This document shows positions 25,495 to 34,453 of a stretch of 64,000 bases of DNA, piece after piece. Source of the DNA: Enterococcus gilvus ATCC BAA-350 (GTDB lineage Bacteria; Bacillota; Bacilli; Lactobacillales; Enterococcaceae); NCBI RefSeq assembly GCF_000407545.1, contig NZ_ASWH01000001.1:2812001-2876000 (forward strand). The letters are read 5' to 3'. Within the stretch, counting starts at the first letter, position 1. Each line of letters opens with the position of its first letter. The notes below the pieces were generated by a model, which did no database searches, was not told the DNA's origin, and saw only the letters and a list, made by a program, of their open reading frames with translations. A program made the translations under genes and the position numbers.

Positions 25495-26394
25495 CTAATT
25501 TTGTTCTTGTCTCCAAGGCTGAACATTTTCTTTACGAAAAACGGCTGCTTGTCCAATGGAGTTGAACAGCTCCATTTTTTGTTTGACAACTGCCTTAGCC
25601 GCGTCGATACATTCTGGATAAATTGCATTTGGGTCCCATAATTCTGTCGTGGATAGGATCTCGCGACATTTTTTATAGAAGACATATTTGTAATCGGAAG
25701 AGATATTGACTTTTTGAATCCCAATTTGAACGGCTTTAGCGATTTCCTCATCCGGATTCGCTGATCCTCCGTGTAAGACCAACGGAATATCCACTCTTGC
25801 TTTGATCTCTTCTAGCACATCCATCTTCAATTCAGGTTTGATGTTTTTTGGATAGATGCCATGTGCTGTTCCGATCGCCACGGCCAATGTATCGATCCCT
25901 GTTTTCTTGATGAATTCTTCGGCATCTTCTGGTTTCGTATAGATGACTTCTGAAACCCCGCCTTCAACAGAGGTTCCAGTATTGCCGATCGTTCCTAATT
26001 CTCCTTCGACGGAGACCCCGATCTTATGACAAACCTCCACGACTTCTTTCGTAACCGCGATATTTTCTTCAAATGGCAGCAAGGACCCATCGATCATGAC
26101 AGAGCTGAATCCACAGTGGACAGCGCGCATGATGCTGGCTAAGCTGTCCCCGTGATCCATGTGGATAACAAAAGGCACAGAACTATTTTTTGCCCGAGAA
26201 ACCGCATATTGGAAAAATTCATCCTTTGTAAAATCCAGCTCTGTTGGATGGACCGCAATGATCGCGGGTGCATCATTTTCTTCGGCAGCTTCGATCACTA
26301 CTCGTAAAAAATTACTGTCTGCGACGTTGAAAGCTCCTACTGCGAATTTATTTTCCTTTGCGATTTCTAACATTTGCTTCATATTGATTAACAT
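25495..26394 (-). CDS. Class II ketose-bisphosphate aldolase (first of two)
   Basis: Zinc-dependent aldolase of the FbaA/GatY family, 299 residues. Metal and substrate residues are visible: 'FVIHMDHGDS' (Asp and His near 80-84), 'VEGELGTIG', 'AIGTAHGIYP' (His), 'LVLHGGSANP' (His) and 'KVNISSDYKY'. In this family such enzymes cleave a ketose-1,6-bisphosphate or ketose-1-phosphate to DHAP and an aldehyde. It is the last gene of a fructose-family PTS operon and directly follows a second aldolase that is clearly diverged from it. The substrate may be a ketose phosphate formed by the PTS, but which sugar is not evident. Confidence 0.88.
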   Translation of the reverse strand: MLINMKQMLEIAKENKFAVGAFNVADSNFLRVVIEAAEENDAPAIIAVHPTELDFTKDEFFQYAVSRAKNSSVPFVIHMDHGDSLASIMRAVHCGFSSVMIDGSLLPFEENIAVTKEVVEVCHKIGVSVEGELGTIGNTGTSVEGGVSEVIYTKPEDAEEFIKKTGIDTLAVAIGTAHGIYPKNIKPELKMDVLEEIKARVDIPLVLHGGSANPDEEIAKAVQIGIQKVNISSDYKYVFYKKCREILSTTELWDPNAIYPECIDAAKAVVKQKMELFNSIGQAAVFRKENVQPWRQEQN

Positions 26395-26417
26395 TTGACC
26401 TGATCTCCATTCTCATC

Positions 26418-27269
26418 TTATGATTTATTTTTAGAACCCGAAAGTTCGATGTACCGTTTGACTACTTCTTTTCCTGCTGCCATCGTTTGATGAATCAGCG
26501 TGGGATAATCCACCTCGGGATTTTCTGCTAATTGCTTTTGGACTTCGGCTTTTTGCGCCTTCATGAAGTCGGACCCGACATTGATTTTATTGATCCCTAA
26601 TTCGATCGAACGAAGGATGTTTTTCTCTCCAGCACCCGAGCCGCCGTGTAATACCAACGGCAGGTTCGTCGCTGCTTTGATTTTTTCTACGATATCAAAC
26701 CGAAAATTCGGGACATACCCTTCTGGATAATTGCCATGGCTCGAGCCATAAGACAGTGCCAAGCAATCCACGCCTGTCTCCTTGATAAAACGAATCGCGT
26801 CATCCGGATCGGTGTACATCTCATCATTGGTAAAATGATCCCCTGCTACGGCACCCATGTCGCCAACTTCGGCTTCCACACTGGCATTGTATACTTGCGC
26901 CAGCGCAACCATCGCTTTTGTGATACGAATATTTTCTTCTAATGGATACATCGACGCATCCATCATGACACTGGAAAACCCTTCATGCAGACACTGCTTC
27001 ACGAAGGCGACATCCTGACCGTGATCCAGATTGATCGCCACTTCGACTTTGGCATTGTTTGCCATTCGGATAATCGGCTGGGTCAAATAACGAATATCAA
27101 GGTGTTCCTTCAAATGATCCTGCAGCAGATCGACAATGATCGGCGATCGCATTTCTTCAGCCGCCTCAATCACCGCCTTAGCCGTTTCCAGATTGAAGCA
27201 ATTGATCGCCATCACGGCATATTTCTCACGATTGGCTTTTTCCATCATTTCTCTCATCGAAACATACAT
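26418..27269 (-). CDS. Class II ketose-bisphosphate aldolase (second, diverged copy)
   Basis: Same family as its neighbour, 283 residues, also with an intact site: 'AINLDHGQD', 'VEAEVGDMGAVAGD', 'SYGSSHGNYPEG', 'LVLHGGSGAG' and 'KINVGSDFMK'. The two proteins differ widely outside these motifs, so this is not a recent duplication. The start at 27269 is set by AAGGAG nine bases upstream; seven extra N-terminal residues in the longer frame contain that site. Two aldolases in one PTS operon suggest either a two-subunit enzyme (as with GatY/GatZ-type pairs, though GatZ is not of this kind) or two different phosphorylated products. Confidence 0.88.
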   Translation of the reverse strand: MYVSMREMMEKANREKYAVMAINCFNLETAKAVIEAAEEMRSPIIVDLLQDHLKEHLDIRYLTQPIIRMANNAKVEVAINLDHGQDVAFVKQCLHEGFSSVMMDASMYPLEENIRITKAMVALAQVYNASVEAEVGDMGAVAGDHFTNDEMYTDPDDAIRFIKETGVDCLALSYGSSHGNYPEGYVPNFRFDIVEKIKAATNLPLVLHGGSGAGEKNILRSIELGINKINVGSDFMKAQKAEVQKQLAENPEVDYPTLIHQTMAAGKEVVKRYIELSGSKNKS

Positions 27270-27299
27270 GTGACAAATCTCCTTTTTCATACTAAAGAA

Positions 27300-27500
27300 T
27301 TAATTTTTCTCTGAAAAATTAGTTCGATTTTCAAGCCGTATATCATTCCTTACTTATCGTTATTAAGCTAACTCGCAAGTTAAGATTGAATTTTTCTAAC
27401 GTAAAAATTCAAATTGATTCTCGTACGCATACCATTCTACTAACTCTTGCTAAAGCAAGAAGTAGAACTGGCAACTGGGAAAAGTGGAACTGACAGCCTT
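27300..27500. repeat. Two-hairpin intergenic repeat, copy A (compound)
   Basis: Between the IIC and aldolase genes. A first arm TTAATTTTTC...GAAAAATTA (27300-27321) is followed by a second complete unit: stem TTGAATTTTT/AAAAATTCAA (27386-27412), a linker with CGTACGCAT, and stem TTCTACT/AGTAGAA (27435-27467) enclosing CTTGC/GCAAG. The unit shares layout and wording with repeats at 28.6, 28.8 and 47.1 kb. Confidence 0.7.
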
Positions 27501-27501
27501 C

Positions 27502-28587
27502 CTACGAAATCTTGATCGAAGAAAAATCGACTTCTTCCTCTTCTTCATCATCCTTGATATCATTTTCAACAGGTGCTTTCTTCAAGGCAAACAACAGGAT
27601 GCCCGTGATCGCCGAACCGATCAGTAAAGCCAACGTAAATTTCAACGGGTCCGTCATCGCCGGAATAATAAAGACGCCGCCAGATGGTACTGGGGAACCC
27701 ACGCCCCATGACATACTCAGTCCGCCACCGATCGCTGCACCGACTGTACAAGAGAAGATCACCCGTAATGGATCAACTGCCGCAATCGGGATCACGCCTT
27801 CTGTGATCATACAAAGCCCCATTGGAAAGGCGATTTTGATATTGTCTTCCTCTTCAACGGAATATTTACGTTTGCGGAGAATTTTTGATAATACCCAAGA
27901 GATCGTGACACCAAATGGCGGTACCATTGATGCCAACACTTTCACCGCTTCTGGCCCTTGTACGCCTTCCAACAACAGCCCATCAGCAAACAGAGAAGCC
28001 ACTTTATTGACCGGGCCGCCAAAGTCGAAGGCCGCCATTCCGCCAACAATCGAACCGAACAAGAAATTACCAGAGCCTTGCAGTCCGTTTAAGAAGTCCG
28101 TCAACGCTTCTGTTGCCCAAACGATCGGCACACCGATGACAAAAAACATCAATAATCCTATGATCAACGTAGATAAGAGCGGTACGATCATCATCGGCAT
28201 CAAGCCTTGCGCCCATTTTGGAACCTTCAAATTTTTCACTAGAAACAGAACGAAGAAACCAACCAAGTAACCACCCAACATCCCGCCTAAGAACCCGGCG
28301 CCGATAGCATTTGCGATCAGCCCCATAAATAACCCAGGTCCGATACCCGGACGGTCAGCAATTGAATAGGCAATCGCTGCTGCGATCACTGGTGCTAATA
28401 GCCCCATGCCCAGCACACCCAGTGAGACCAGCGCATCTGGAACGGAATAGGCCGCCTTGTAATTTTCGATGACACCCCCACCTGTCAGATTCCCGATTGC
28501 GATCAACAACCCTGCCGTAACAACAACTGGCAACATGTACGAGATTGCCGTCAGCGCATGTTTTTTCAATTGAAGCTGCTTAAACAT
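27502..28587 (-). CDS. PTS fructose-family transporter subunit IIC
   Basis: Membrane channel subunit (361 residues) of a fructose-type phosphotransferase system. It has about nine hydrophobic helices and family motifs such as 'SYMLPVVVTAGLLIAIG' at the start, 'GGMLGGYLVGFF' and 'FDFGGPVNKVASLF'. The C-terminus ends in an acidic tail ('DIKDDEEEEEVDFSS'). IIA and IIB are separate genes just upstream in the transcript, an arrangement usual for fructose-like PTS with unassigned sugars. AAGGAG precedes the ATG at 28587. Confidence 0.93.
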   Translation of the reverse strand: MFKQLQLKKHALTAISYMLPVVVTAGLLIAIGNLTGGGVIENYKAAYSVPDALVSLGVLGMGLLAPVIAAAIAYSIADRPGIGPGLFMGLIANAIGAGFLGGMLGGYLVGFFVLFLVKNLKVPKWAQGLMPMMIVPLLSTLIIGLLMFFVIGVPIVWATEALTDFLNGLQGSGNFLFGSIVGGMAAFDFGGPVNKVASLFADGLLLEGVQGPEAVKVLASMVPPFGVTISWVLSKILRKRKYSVEEEDNIKIAFPMGLCMITEGVIPIAAVDPLRVIFSCTVGAAIGGGLSMSWGVGSPVPSGGVFIIPAMTDPLKFTLALLIGSAITGILLFALKKAPVENDIKDDEEEEEVDFSSIKIS

Positions 28588-28605
28588 TTAATTCATCTCC
28601 TTATT

Positions 28606-28745
28606 CAAATTAATGTATTTATTTTTCTTCCAGAAAAATTAGTCTGATTTTCATGCCGTATATCATTCCACTAAGTTCTTTGCACGGATTTTCTGTGTTG
28701 CTCTGGATTTTTGTTTTTTCAACTTACTAGCTGCGAAGAGTGGAA
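28606..28745. repeat. Two-hairpin intergenic repeat, copy B
   Basis: Stem ATTTTTC/GAAAAAT (28621-28639), linker with GATTTTCATGCCGTATATC, then TTCCACT (28666-28672) paired with AGTGGAA (28739-28745) across an unusually long 66-base interior. Bases 28606-28674 are repeated at 28760-28828 with two mismatches in 69. Confidence 0.8.
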
Positions 28746-28759
28746 CTGACATCCTTTTT

Positions 28760-28865
28760 CAAATTAATGTATTTATTTTCCTTCCAGAAAAATTAGTCTG
28801 ATTTTCATGCCGTATATCCTTCCACTAATCGTACGAATCGGCGAAGTGGAACGCGCAAACTGACA
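28760..28865. repeat. Two-hairpin intergenic repeat, copy C
   Basis: Near-identical to copy B over its first 69 bases, then a compact second hairpin: TTCCACT (28820-28826) with AGTGGAA (28845-28851), followed by CGCGCAAACTG. Copies B and C lie in tandem between the IIB and IIC genes, a 307-base gap that otherwise holds nothing. Confidence 0.8.
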
Positions 28866-28894
28866 TCCTTTTTCATTTTAAAGAATTCGTTTCC

Positions 28895-29209
28895 TTACGC
28901 TTTTACGATTTCTTCTTCGATCTTGTTGATCAGTCCTTTTGGTGCTTTTATCACCATGCTGGTAGGGATTTCTACGATGGGCTTTCCTTCGAAGCGGTCT
29001 TTTCCGCCGACCTTGATATCTGCTGCGATGATAACGACGTCCGCTGCGTTGATTTCCTCCATCGTTAATTCGTCTTCGGTCCCGATCGTTCCTTGTGTTT
29101 CAATATGAACCGTGTGCCCAAGTGCTTTAGCTGCTTTTTCCAATTTTTGTTTGGCGATGTACGTGTGGGCGATCCCTGACGTACATGCGGCGATTCCTAC
29201 TATTTTCAT
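28895..29209 (-). CDS. PTS fructose-family subunit IIB
   Basis: Phosphocarrier of 104 residues that passes phosphate from IIA to the incoming sugar. The N-terminus 'IVGIAACTSGIAHTYIAKQKLEKAA' is the fructose-type IIB active loop; the cysteine near residue 9 is phosphorylated. GGAGG precedes the ATG. It lies 21 bases downstream of IIA and 307 bases (filled by repeats) upstream of IIC. Confidence 0.95.
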   Translation of the reverse strand: MKIVGIAACTSGIAHTYIAKQKLEKAAKALGHTVHIETQGTIGTEDELTMEEINAADVVIIAADIKVGGKDRFEGKPIVEIPTSMVIKAPKGLINKIEEEIVKA

Positions 29210-29230
29210 TCGTTGTTCCTCCGTTTCTTT

Positions 29231-29725
29231 TTAGTCTTCTTCCATTGGGTCTTTTGATAACAACTCCAGCATTTCTGCCTTGGTTTGCGCATTGACCATG
29301 TTCTCGATGAAATCCTCGTCTGCCAAAAGCATTGCCACTTTTTGCAGCAGCTTGATGTGCATCGTATTGGCGTCCGTGTTTTTGACCGCAAATAAGATGA
29401 TCACACGAACAGGTTCTTCATCCAATGATTCCCATTCGATCGGGGTCGCAGCTTTGCCGACCACCAATGAGGTTTTGATGACACTGTCGGATTTTCCATG
29501 AGGAATCGCAATACTATTGCCGATCCCCGTCATGCCCTCCGCCTCACGTTCGAACACGTCGGCCATGAAATCTTCTTCGTCTTCGATGTCCCCATTTGCC
29601 ATCAGTAAACGGGTCAGCTCTTGAATCGCCTCCTTTTTTGTTTTCGCTTTCATTTCTAACTGAATCAATTCTTCGGTAATAACATCTCCGATACTGAAAT
29701 CATCCATCATTTTCTCTGCTGTCAT
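29231..29725 (-). CDS. PTS fructose-family subunit IIA
   Basis: Phosphocarrier of 164 residues (PTS EIIA type 2, mannitol/fructose). The phosphorylated histidine is in 'GIGNSIAIPHGKSD' near residue 75. It receives phosphate from HPr and hands it to IIB, and probably also to the PRD regulator encoded directly upstream. Its ATG lies one base after the regulator's stop codon, so both are on one transcript. Confidence 0.95.
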   Translation of the reverse strand: MTAEKMMDDFSIGDVITEELIQLEMKAKTKKEAIQELTRLLMANGDIEDEEDFMADVFEREAEGMTGIGNSIAIPHGKSDSVIKTSLVVGKAATPIEWESLDEEPVRVIILFAVKNTDANTMHIKLLQKVAMLLADEDFIENMVNAQTKAEMLELLSKDPMEED

Positions 29726-29726
29726 C

Positions 29727-31196
29727 TCACATCTCTCCTAACATCTCTTTCACTCGTTTTTCATCTTGTTTGGTAAATACGGAATTTACTAATATCGTCG
29801 GAATCATCCGCTCGATCGTTAAATTGACCGTCGTTAAAATCAAATCAATGTTTTGATATTTTTCTGGGGCTTTGGAAAATTTTCGTGCCGACAATACGTC
29901 CACGATCTCTAATTCGGGGAACGCCTTGCGGACCTTCACCTTCAGCAATTCGGACGTTCCTACTCCGCTGCTGCACATGATCAATACTCGTTTTTTTGAA
30001 TGGATCATTTCTTTATATTTCACAAAATACAAAGTTAAAAAACCAATTTCATCTTCCGAAATCTCATTTAACTGGTACTTTTCCTCCGCGGATCGACTCA
30101 CTTGCTCGACCTGTTGGAAAATCTCGGGGTACTCCAGCTTGATATCTCCCAGCAAATCATTTTTGACAATGATCTCATTTTTTAATCGGTACAATAAGGG
30201 ATCAATGTGTTCATACAGATCCTGTCGATTCGGCTGTTGATCCACCTTCATCCCCATCAAGCAGCTCATCTCTGTCGCAAAGAATTCAGTGATCGCCAGC
30301 GCCTCTTTGGATTTTCGGTTTAATTTGATCGGCTCCTTCTCCATTCGAGAGGAGATCAGGTATTGAAAAAGGTAAAACGTCTCGCTTTCTGGCAAAACAA
30401 GATTCAAGTAATGATTCAGCTTCGTGATCACCATCCGTGAAAGCTGATACAACGAATCGTAGCGTGTGATCAATTCCTCTTCGTCAGGATCGAGAAGTTC
30501 CCCACACGTATCCGCATGAATCTCCCCTTCCCGTACCCGCTTGATCAAAATATAAATGTGGGAAAAGATATTGCTGTTATAGGGATACGCGATCCCATTC
30601 TGTAATTTCCGTTCAATATATTCCAATAAGGACGTGATAAAGTTGATGTCGTAGGAGCTGATCTTTTCCTGTTGTGTGGAAAAGTCCTCCTCCCACACAC
30701 GGTTCGCACTGATCAAATGGTTGACTGCCTTACGGATCTGTTTCTCCGTTCCTTCGATCGAAAGCCGCTGTCCTTTACGAATCAGTGCCAGCTGGTGATC
30801 CATTAGAAATTCTGTCATCCGTACCAAATCATTGTTTATCACGGTGGTGCTGACATAATATTCATCAAACAGGTCTTGGATCAACACTTTCTTCGGTGAT
30901 TTGAATAACAAGGTCAACAGAATCGTGTTCCTTCGTTCCAGCGGTCCGCGAACGGTATCTACACCTCGTTTTTGTACACTTTCTTTTAAATAATTGTCAT
31001 AATCTAAGCGAAACCCCTTGCCGACCTCGGCGGAGATCAGCTCTCCAACATCAGAAGCTTCATTGATTTTTTTGATTGTTCGGTAAATTGTTTTGGTGGA
31101 AACATTGGCAAATCCAGCTAACTCTTGAGCGGTGAGTGTCATCCCATGTTTGATAAACAGTTCGATCAATTGCGTTTCACGTTTGCTTAGCTGCAT
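29727..31196 (-). CDS. PRD-containing transcriptional activator of the PTS operon (BglG/MtlR-like)
   Basis: 489-residue regulator. N-terminal HTH domains ('LTAQELAGFANVSTKTIYRTIKKINE' and 'VLIQDLFDEYYVSTTVINNDL') are followed by two PTS regulation domains and a C-terminal IIB-like domain with 'VLIMCSSGVGTSELLKVKV', whose cysteine may be phosphorylated. No IIA domain is fused at the end, unlike many MtlR proteins. Activity is expected to be set by PTS phosphorylation, inducing the IIA-IIB-IIC-aldolase genes that follow. The start at 31196 follows AAGGAGG; a 32-residue longer frame has no ribosome site. Confidence 0.88.
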   Translation of the reverse strand: MQLSKRETQLIELFIKHGMTLTAQELAGFANVSTKTIYRTIKKINEASDVGELISAEVGKGFRLDYDNYLKESVQKRGVDTVRGPLERRNTILLTLLFKSPKKVLIQDLFDEYYVSTTVINNDLVRMTEFLMDHQLALIRKGQRLSIEGTEKQIRKAVNHLISANRVWEEDFSTQQEKISSYDINFITSLLEYIERKLQNGIAYPYNSNIFSHIYILIKRVREGEIHADTCGELLDPDEEELITRYDSLYQLSRMVITKLNHYLNLVLPESETFYLFQYLISSRMEKEPIKLNRKSKEALAITEFFATEMSCLMGMKVDQQPNRQDLYEHIDPLLYRLKNEIIVKNDLLGDIKLEYPEIFQQVEQVSRSAEEKYQLNEISEDEIGFLTLYFVKYKEMIHSKKRVLIMCSSGVGTSELLKVKVRKAFPELEIVDVLSARKFSKAPEKYQNIDLILTTVNLTIERMIPTILVNSVFTKQDEKRVKEMLGEM

Positions 31197-31415
31197 GTTG
31201 TCAACCTCCTTGTCATTAATATAGCTCTTTTTTTCTTGCGTACATTTTTTCTTGTGTCCACTAAGATGGACATTTTTATAAAACGCTTTCAATAACTGAC
31301 ATAAATAAGTTGTGAAAATAACCCCCTTTCAAAACCCCTGTTTCTTTTTGTGCTGTTTAAAAACTGCTTCGTAGTGACCAATTCTCCTTTCTCTATCTTA
31401 CTGTGCGATTAAGGT

Positions 31416-31445
31416 AAAAAAAACAGCGAAAAAATCGCTGTTTCT
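31416..31445 (-). terminator. Terminator of the DUF1054 gene
   Basis: AAACAGCG / CGCTGTTT stem followed by TTTTTACC on the minus strand, 40 bases beyond the stop codon. Confidence 0.85.
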
Positions 31446-31485
31446 CTTCATCATTTATTTTTTTACGAAGCGATTGTTTTCCTTT

Positions 31486-32127
31486 TTAGGGCAGAGAGGG
31501 TTCTTTTTCCACCTGTGCACAACTCGCTGCACTAGCGAATTGATAGATGGGTACCAACTGTTCATAAGTCTCTACCATAAATTTTTGGGCCGCCTCCGGA
31601 TTTTTCCACAAAGGATCTTCTCTTTTGATGATCCGCCCTACTTGAAATTCCCCTTTTTTTACATCACGGAATCTTTTCAACAGCCTTTCTGTGTTTTCTG
31701 GTGATAACTCTTCCACTTTTTCTTTCGTGTGATCGCCAGACAGAACGAAGTCTGGGGATAACTGAGCGAAACGATCCAAATGCTCTAGCAGCGTGTCCGC
31801 GATGGCTTGCTCATTTTTTGGCTGATCGATGCACGATAGCCACATAAAGACATACTCCGGCCAAATCCCCAACTGAAAATGCGGCTCCATCTTGTAGCCG
31901 CGCTTTTGGCGACTCAACGCAGACCACGTATTTTCAGGTGGATTCGCGGTACGGCGACGATGCTGTGCAATGTGGATAAACAATTCTTCTCCAAGCAGCG
32001 GCTCTAACACTTGTTGAAAAACTTCATCCAATTGTTGAAAAACCGGTTGGATTTCTTGACGGATCGCTGCCATCCGTTCCTCCAGCCCATCGACATCAAA
32101 TACAGCAAAACTATTTTCGGTGAACAT
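31486..32127 (-). CDS. DUF1054 (UPF0637, YktB-like) protein
   Basis: Cytoplasmic protein of 213 residues matching the YktB/UPF0637 family by 'FDVDGLEERMAAIR', 'HIAQHRRRTANPPENTWSAL', 'KRGYKMEPHFQLGIWPEYVFMWL' and 'GRIIKREDPLW'. The structure of a family member is known but its function is not. The start at 32127 has AGGAGGAG directly upstream; an 18-residue longer frame covers that site. It is a single-gene unit. Confidence 0.9.
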   Translation of the reverse strand: MFTENSFAVFDVDGLEERMAAIRQEIQPVFQQLDEVFQQVLEPLLGEELFIHIAQHRRRTANPPENTWSALSRQKRGYKMEPHFQLGIWPEYVFMWLSCIDQPKNEQAIADTLLEHLDRFAQLSPDFVLSGDHTKEKVEELSPENTERLLKRFRDVKKGEFQVGRIIKREDPLWKNPEAAQKFMVETYEQLVPIYQFASAASCAQVEKEPSLP

Positions 32128-32452
32128 GTTACTCCTCCTTGCTTCAACTGCTGCCTTTTCCCAAAAAGGCGAATGATTCACAGGTGATAAGACACTATCC
32201 TGATTTTACCATCTCTTGATCTGCTTATACCTTTCATTTGCATTTTTCTATTGAAAAAAAGGTACATTCTTTCAGTAAAGGTTCTTTTGCTTCCTCATTT
32301 GACAAAAAACGGACTAAAATTTAATAAACCGCTTTAGTTATTTTGCTATTTTAAAGAAATTATTTCCCTCTCTTTGTTAAATCAAGTATATTATAAGTAG
32401 CCATTTTATTTATCAAGGTTTCAGAAAGTCATTTCTGAGGAGGGTAAAACGA
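32128..32452. other. AT-rich divergent intergenic region
   Basis: About 325 bases between divergent genes. It must hold both promoters. For the plus-strand oxidoreductase a TATTATAAG box lies near 32389-32397, but no clear -35 stands out. I see no gene or RNA in it. Confidence 0.5.
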
Positions 32453-33463
32453 ATGATTTCAGATGCAATTGGGTTCGAGAAAAAATTTCGTTTAAAAGAA
32501 GATAAAAAATTTGAACAATATAAAATCATGCTCCCAAAATTGCGGGAAAATGATGTCATGATAAAAATTTCCGCCATCTCGATCAGTACCTTGGATACTC
32601 AGATACGTCAAAACATCAAAGGTGCCAAAAAGCCGTATATTCTTGGTTGCGGAGGGGTGGGGATCATCACTCGATTCGGCAGTAACAATCCCCGGTTGAA
32701 TGTCGGGGACCGCGTTTTATATATAAATAAAGTCGGAAAATATGGCAGCTATAGCAACTTTCAGATCGCAGATGTCCATTCGGTCGTGAAGCTGCCGGAC
32801 ACCTTTCCTACCGATGAAGCTGCTGCATTTTCCTATAGCTTCTTCTTGGCCTTCGAGGTGCTGTTCAAGCAGTTGAAGCTAAAGCCGCAGCCTGGAAAAA
32901 ATCAAGGAAATTTGTTGATTTTGAATACGTCTGACGGGTTGGGCGCGACGATCATTCAGCTAGCAAAATGGGCTGGATTGAAGGTTGCCGCCACGATCAA
33001 CAAGAACAACTCTGAGATTTGGATCAAGAATATGGGTGCGGATGTCGTGTTCTCCCAGTCCACTCATTTAGAAAAGGAGCTGGACCAGGCGGAAATGACA
33101 CCGGTGGATTATGTCATCAATCTAGATACAGAAAAAGAAAAAAGTTTTGATCATTTGGCAGAGTTTAAAGAGACTGCCACCGTTTTACTGTTGCATTTTG
33201 TTAAGAAAAAACGGAAGGACGTCGATCCTGATTTCCTGCACTTTTATTGCGATGAGTTTTTGGAATCTTCCTTTGAAACCGCAGAAGGCATCGATTATTC
33301 ACGGAAGATCATGGAGCTTTTAGTCTATCTGTGGGGAAAGAATCAATTAAAATCCATTTTGACGGCACAATTAAATGGTTTCTCAGACAAGAATTTTTAT
33401 GGTGCCCATAAATTGATTGAGAACAATCCAAACTTTCGACATTTAGTATTGGTCAACGAATGA
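32453..33463 (+). CDS. Medium-chain dehydrogenase/reductase, quinone oxidoreductase type
   Basis: 336-residue MDR-family protein. The N-terminal GroES-like domain has 'YILGCGGVGIITRFGSNNPRLNVGDRVLYI', and the Rossmann half has 'LLILNTSDGLGATIIQLAKWAGLKVAATIN', a variant of the NADPH-binding GxGxxG region (here DGLGA). Catalytic zinc ligands are not present, so it should be a zinc-free NADPH-dependent reductase. The C-terminal part is less like the family. GAGGAGGG precedes the ATG. Substrate is unknown. Confidence 0.8.
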   Translation: MISDAIGFEKKFRLKEDKKFEQYKIMLPKLRENDVMIKISAISISTLDTQIRQNIKGAKKPYILGCGGVGIITRFGSNNPRLNVGDRVLYINKVGKYGSYSNFQIADVHSVVKLPDTFPTDEAAAFSYSFFLAFEVLFKQLKLKPQPGKNQGNLLILNTSDGLGATIIQLAKWAGLKVAATINKNNSEIWIKNMGADVVFSQSTHLEKELDQAEMTPVDYVINLDTEKEKSFDHLAEFKETATVLLLHFVKKKRKDVDPDFLHFYCDEFLESSFETAEGIDYSRKIMELLVYLWGKNQLKSILTAQLNGFSDKNFYGAHKLIENNPNFRHLVLVNE

Positions 33464-33492
33464 AATCTTGTTCAATGGAACAAGATTTTTTT
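33464..33492 (+). terminator. Terminator of the MDR oxidoreductase gene
   Basis: AATCTTGTTC / GAACAAGATT stem with a four-base loop, followed by TTTTTG; it starts right after the stop codon. Confidence 0.9.
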
Positions 33493-33675
33493 GTTTGCAA
33501 AAAAACTTTTTTGATAAAAACGCCCTATCTGCCCCTTTGATAACAAATGTTGTCAATTATCACAGGAATTTCTTGTTTTTATGGGTTTAACATTTGCTAA
33601 TTACATAGAATGGGATTAAGATATAAAATGGAATTTTCATTTACATTTTCATTTCAGAAATTTTAGGAGGTTTTT

Positions 33676-34407
33676 ATGGATTATTCACTGACTACTCGGT
33701 TAGCAGCTGAGTTCTTGGGGACTGCTTTATTAGTAATGCTTGGAAACGGTGCAGTTGCCAATGTAGATTTGAGAGGTACGAAAGGTTACGGAAGTGACTG
33801 GATGTTGATTGCAGTAGGTTACGGGTGTGGGGTTATGATTCCTGCGATGATTTTCGGCGGGATCAGCGGTAATCACATCAACCCAGCGTTTACGATTGGT
33901 TTAGCTGTTAGCGGCATGTTCCCTTGGGCCGAAGTTCTTCCTTACATCGTCGTTCAAATCCTTGGCGCAATGGTCGGACAACTAGTCGTAGTAGCCAGCT
34001 ACAAACCTTATTACGATCAAACAGAAGATAAACTACATGTGCTAGGAACCTTCTCAACGATCAATAGTGTCGGATCAAAATTCAATGGTTTCGTAAATGA
34101 GTTCTTCGGGTCATTCATTTTATTCTTCGGTGCACTTGGAATTACCAAAGCGCCTTTCTTCCAGAATAATCTGGGAACCGCTCACTTGGCATTAGGTTTC
34201 TTAGTATGGACATTGGTTGCCTCTTTTGGCGGACCAACTGGACCTGGTTTGAACCCTGCTCGTGATTTAGGGCCACGTATCATGCATGCCATCTTACCAT
34301 TGAAACACAAAGGCGATTCACAATGGGGCTACTCTTGGGTACCCGTTTTAGCACCGATCGTTGCGTCCATCGCAGCCATCGCTTTATATAAAGGCTTATT
34401 CATGTAA
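33676..34407 (+). CDS. glpF: Aquaglyceroporin, GlpF family
   Basis: Channel protein of 243 residues with six helices and the two NPA boxes, 'GNHINPAFTIG' and 'GPGLNPARDLGPRI', each followed by the expected residue pattern. The Asp after the second NPAR favours glycerol-type channels. Lactic acid bacteria carry several GlpF paralogs, some of which conduct lactic acid (LarD of L. plantarum is one), so substrate may be glycerol, water, lactate or dihydroxyacetone. No glycerol kinase or dehydrogenase is adjacent. TTAGGAGG precedes the ATG; the gene has its own terminator. Confidence 0.92.
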   Translation: MDYSLTTRLAAEFLGTALLVMLGNGAVANVDLRGTKGYGSDWMLIAVGYGCGVMIPAMIFGGISGNHINPAFTIGLAVSGMFPWAEVLPYIVVQILGAMVGQLVVVASYKPYYDQTEDKLHVLGTFSTINSVGSKFNGFVNEFFGSFILFFGALGITKAPFFQNNLGTAHLALGFLVWTLVASFGGPTGPGLNPARDLGPRIMHAILPLKHKGDSQWGYSWVPVLAPIVASIAAIALYKGLFM

Positions 34408-34408
34408 T

Positions 34409-34444
34409 AAAAAAAATGTCGCAGATTTTGCGGCATTTTTTTTA
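34409..34444 (+). terminator. Terminator of glpF
   Basis: AAAAATGTCGCA / TGCGGCATTTTT stem with a short loop and a T run; the A-rich left side also lets it act on the opposite strand. Confidence 0.88.
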
Positions 34445-34453
34445 TTTTAATCA

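Noticed and set aside
27512..28270. 252-codon plus-strand frame opposite the PTS IIC gene
   Set aside because: It is the antisense of a well-conserved membrane gene; its length follows from the codon use of the real gene.
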